Shown in pieces: positions 61,925 through 64,000 of a DNA stretch of 64,000 nucleotides. The stretch is from positions 16,955 through 80,954 of the forward strand of contig DASXKV010000015.1 in assembly GCA_036496605.1 (NCBI GenBank). The letters are read 5' to 3'. Each line of letters begins with the position of its first letter. The stretch's first letter is position 1. The notes under the pieces are model-generated. The model saw only the letters and a list, made by a program, of their open reading frames with translations, was not told where the DNA came from and ran no database searches. The stretch comes from Gemmatimonadaceae bacterium. Its GTDB lineage: Bacteria; Gemmatimonadota; Gemmatimonadetes; Gemmatimonadales; Gemmatimonadaceae. The position numbers and the translations under genes are program-made.

Positions 61925-61960
61925 AACCTTCCTCCGGGGACATGCCGTACACGTTAGGCA

Positions 61961-62365
61961 TCATCGGCTCCGCGCGGTGACGCGGTCGCCGAACAGTCTC
62001 GTCCATTGCTCATCCACCGCTTCGATGACGTCGTCCGCCTCGAGGCCCAGACGCTTTGCCTCGACGACGAGCTGCTCCACCTCGTGCGAGAGCAGCGCGC
62101 GGCGCTCGGCGGCCGACGCGCGCCGTCCACAGGTGACGATTGTGCCGATGCCCGGCCGTACCTCGAGCAGCCCGCTGCGCACGAGGTCCGCGATCACCTT
62201 CTGCGCGGTGTTCGGATTGATCTTGAGTGCCTGGCTCAGCTCCCGCACCGACGGGAAGCTGGCGCCCTGGGCGAGCTCCCCGGACACAATGGCGCGCGTC
62301 GCGGCATACACTACTTGCCGGTAAGGCGACTCCCCAGCGCGCAACGTGACAGTGAACGGGAGCAT
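61961..62365 (-). CDS. GntR family transcriptional regulator, YtrA subfamily
   Basis: A 134-aa protein with the winged helix ESPYRQVVYAATRAIVSGEL, FPSVRELSQALKINPNTAQK, VIADLVRSGLLEVRPGIGTI and a short C-terminal helical dimerisation part, as in YtrA. It is the first gene of the ABC operon, and the start codon adjoins a perfect palindrome (62366-62390), so it very probably represses its own operon. Confidence 0.95.
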   Translation of the reverse strand: MLPFTVTLRAGESPYRQVVYAATRAIVSGELAQGASFPSVRELSQALKINPNTAQKVIADLVRSGLLEVRPGIGTIVTCGRRASAAERRALLSHEVEQLVVEAKRLGLEADDVIEAVDEQWTRLFGDRVTARSR

Positions 62366-62390
62366 GGTGTACTATGTGTAGTAGTACACC
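62366..62390. promoter_or_regulatory. Operator palindrome for the GntR regulator
   Basis: GGTGTACTA and TAGTACACC form a perfect 9-bp inverted repeat with a seven-base spacer, immediately upstream of the regulator start. Position and symmetry match YtrA-type operators. The promoter must overlap it or the message must be nearly leaderless. Confidence 0.85.
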
Positions 62391-62442
62391 AGTGTGTCAA
62401 GAGCCTCGTGTTGACAATCCGCTAGCTCGATCGTCCATACGG

Positions 62443-63186
62443 ATGTGCATGCCGGCCGACTCGATCGCCGCTAAGCTCGAGGAGTTGAAGCGCGAAGTGC
62501 GCCGTGAGTGGCAGCCACGGATTCAATCCGTGCGCCGCTCCGTCAAGCGCGTGTGGCGGCGAGAAACCGTCGCGGCTCTCTTGCTCGCGTCGCTCAAAGC
62601 GCTCGCCCTCCTCGCGCTGCCGTTCCTCGTGTATGTGCGAGCATCGGTCTACCTATATCGTCACGGCGCGCATCCGTGGATCGCGATCCTGGCCTCGGCG
62701 ATCCTCACCGTCGGGATAGTCTCCGGCTTCGTCATTCTGATCGCGCGCCGCTTTCGACGACGCGCGCGCGTGCCGACCGTGGTCAAATGGGCGGCTCTCC
62801 CGGTTGTGTTCACGTGGTGCGTCTATGCCGCGTTCTATCTGTCACGAGTCAACGTCAAATCCGACGACGTGCGGGCCTATTACAGCGCCCTGCACCCGAT
62901 ACTTCGCGTTGCGCTCTCGACGATCGTGCTCGTAGACCCTGATCTCGTTGTCACGGACATGGGGCGCGTCCCGCGTGACTACCGGCGTATGGGGCTGCCG
63001 GTCAACCACCGCACGAAGCACTACCGCCAGTCGGACGGTTGGGTGCACGCCGTGGATCTCCGCACGCGCGGTCGGGGGGTGATACGCAATCGCGTCGTGC
63101 AACTCTACTTCTGGTCAATGGGATTCAGCACGCTCCGGCACGTCGGAACCGCGGATCATCTGCACGTGGAGCTCGCGACCCGCTAA
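62443..63186 (+). CDS. Membrane protein with M15-peptidase-like C-terminal domain
   Basis: From MCMPADSIAAKLEELKREVR the 247-aa protein has three membrane helices (about 40-65, 75-95 and 105-125). A C-terminal domain follows with GWVHAVDLRTRGRGVIRNRV and FSTLRHVGTADHLHVELATR. The H-x-V-D and D-H-L-H-V-E motifs resemble the zinc sites of M15/D,D-carboxypeptidase-like enzymes (S-x-H-x-x-G-x-A-x-D ... H-x-H). It may be a membrane-anchored peptidoglycan hydrolase, but the match is by motif only. It is divergent from the GntR gene. Confidence 0.65.
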   Translation: MCMPADSIAAKLEELKREVRREWQPRIQSVRRSVKRVWRRETVAALLLASLKALALLALPFLVYVRASVYLYRHGAHPWIAILASAILTVGIVSGFVILIARRFRRRARVPTVVKWAALPVVFTWCVYAAFYLSRVNVKSDDVRAYYSALHPILRVALSTIVLVDPDLVVTDMGRVPRDYRRMGLPVNHRTKHYRQSDGWVHAVDLRTRGRGVIRNRVVQLYFWSMGFSTLRHVGTADHLHVELATR

Positions 63187-63299
63187 CGGCGCGAGCTGAG
63201 ATGAACAGCTCGCCGGTGAGTGGGTGGGCAGGTCGCCGCCTTGACTCGGCTCCTCCGCCGAGCGTAGCGTCCAAGCAGCGAGGAGAGGGTTCGGTGGCA

Positions 63300-63833
63300 A
63301 TGTCGATGGCCGCTAAAGCATGGATGCTCGAGGAGCTCCACCGGTTGCCGGACGACGGCAATAAGTACGAGCTCATTCGCGGGGAGTTGTTCGTGACTCC
63401 GCCGCCCTCGGTCGATCACGAAGAGGTGTTGGCGCGCTTGAGCGCCATCCTTACGGGGTACGTCGCGACGCATAGCCTCGGCAAGGTATATCATCCCCGC
63501 GCGGTCATTCGATTCGAGGGGTCGGAAGCGGAGCCGGACCTCATGGTTCGGGTAGTGCCGTTAGGCATTCACGGGAACGCCTGGGAGGAGCTGCCTCCGC
63601 CGTTGCTCGTGGTCGAAGCGTTGTCGCCCACGACGCGCCGGCGAGATCTCGTCATCAAGCGCGAGTACTATCTCGATGCGGGCGCCGGAGAATATTGGGT
63701 GCTCGATGGCGAGCGGCGCGAGATCCGTGTCATTCGACGTGAGGAGCCAGACGTTGTCGTCCGGGACTCACTCGTGTGGCGCAGCGTCGCGGCCGAACCA
63801 TTGCTGCTCGACGTGCTAGCGCTCTTCGGCTAA
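63300..63833 (+). CDS. Uma2 family (DUF820) PD-(D/E)XK nuclease-fold protein
   Basis: The ATG at 63300 follows GGAGAGGG. The 177-aa protein shows the family features: DDGNKYELIRGELFVTPPPS, then VDHEEVLARLSAIL, EAEPDLMVRV, PPLLVVEALSPTTRRRDLVI, KREYYLDAGAGEYWVLDGER. The E-x-x-x-x-EPDL ... VVE-x-L-S pattern forms the PD-(D/E)XK-type site. These proteins are abundant in cyanobacteria and some soil phyla, often near mobile DNA, with unknown roles. Confidence 0.93.
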   Translation: MSMAAKAWMLEELHRLPDDGNKYELIRGELFVTPPPSVDHEEVLARLSAILTGYVATHSLGKVYHPRAVIRFEGSEAEPDLMVRVVPLGIHGNAWEELPPPLLVVEALSPTTRRRDLVIKREYYLDAGAGEYWVLDGERREIRVIRREEPDVVVRDSLVWRSVAAEPLLLDVLALFG

Positions 63834-63866
63834 CGGCAGAGCGCTAGCAGCTTGTCGGTGAAACGA

Positions 63867-64000
63867 CGCGCGAGAAAAGGCGCGCGAGAAAAGGCGCGCG
63901 AGAAAAGGCGCGCGAGAAAAGGCGCGCGAGAAAAGGCGCGCGAGAAAAGGCGCGCGAGAAAAGGCGCGCGAGAAAAGGCGCGCGAGAAAAGGCGCGCGAG
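63867..64000 (+). repeat. 14-bp tandem array CGCGCGAGAAAAGG, at least 9.5 copies
   Basis: Identical 14-base units run from 63867 to the end of the window, where the array is cut. Only the bases just before 63867 diverge. This is the youngest-looking member of the CGCGCGAG family (also at 14979, 47749 and 48301). It begins 34 bases after the Uma2 gene stop. Confidence 0.97.

Noticed and set aside
540..63565. CGTTAGG/GCCTAAC as integron attC sites (they match the GTTRRRY and RYYYAAC cores)
   Set aside because: Most copies are single, lie inside conserved coding sequence and lack a partner at attC spacing with a foldable middle. No integron integrase is in the window. The cassette-like pair at 58174/58769 is kept as a separate observation.

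Overview
The window reads as a chromosomal segment of a high-GC soil bacterium, most likely a member of the Gemmatimonadota. The reasons are six very large FtsX/MacB-type permeases of the acidobacterial duplicated orphan permease (ADOP) kind, two of them paired with PadR regulators, together with many secreted or lipoprotein genes, TonB-type outer-membrane proteins and sortilin-like BNR repeat proteins. This is inferred from gene content and style; no rRNA or ribosomal protein marker is present to prove it. I found no rRNA, CRISPR array, prophage or complete insertion sequence.

Layout. 1-4.5 kb: 3' part of an ADOP permease, two VOC (glyoxalase-fold) proteins, and a 564-aa secreted protein. 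4.6-7.6 kb: a 419-bp element with inverted-repeat ends, a frameshifted acetyltransferase, a LysR regulator, a DinB-like protein and RidA. 7.7-12 kb: a second ADOP permease, a coiled-coil protein, and a fused DUF2442-DUF4160 protein. 12.1-14.6 kb: remnants of two sigma-factor genes running into a 27-unit array of 21-bp repeats, then a secreted metallophosphoesterase that appears to sit inside a dispersed repeat. 15-19.2 kb: blaI with tandem operators, a truncated blaR, and padR-ADOP. 19.2-24 kb: BNR/sortilin-like protein and DEAD-box helicase. 24-28.5 kb: a tight operon of a two-subunit TPP 2-oxoacid decarboxylase, a class-V PLP enzyme, a Na+ symporter and a cyclase-family hydrolase. 28.5-31.7 kb: gene debris, a lipoprotein, two small unknown genes, and a truncated ClC channel. 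31.7-43.5 kb: two more ADOP permeases, a dihaem cytochrome c lipoprotein, a luciferase-like monooxygenase, two secreted proteins, and a three-gene ABC operon. 43.7-48.3 kb: PAP2 phosphatase, TonB-dependent receptor, PepSY protein, a TonB receptor remnant, and a four-helix-bundle gene bracketed by inverted 14-bp repeat arrays. 48.5-54.9 kb: an unknown coiled-coil protein, padR-ADOP, and an amidohydrolase. 54.9-59.5 kb: an accessory stretch with repeat arrays, a decayed tRNA-Ile, and small unknown genes. 59.5-64 kb: an ABC-2 transporter under a YtrA-type GntR repressor, an M15-like membrane protein, a Uma2 protein and a 14-bp array running off the end.

The most unusual signals are repeats rather than genes. 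(1) The heptamer CGTTAGG/CCTAACG occurs about 33 times, in genes on either strand and between genes, and inside coding regions it forces codons rare in such a GC-rich genome (TTA, CTA, AGG). (2) Minisatellite arrays come in unit lengths of 7, 14 and 21 bp at many loci. (3) An approximately 82-bp module is nearly identical at two sites 9 kb apart, and at one of them a metallophosphoesterase gene lies between two parts of a sequence that is contiguous at the other.
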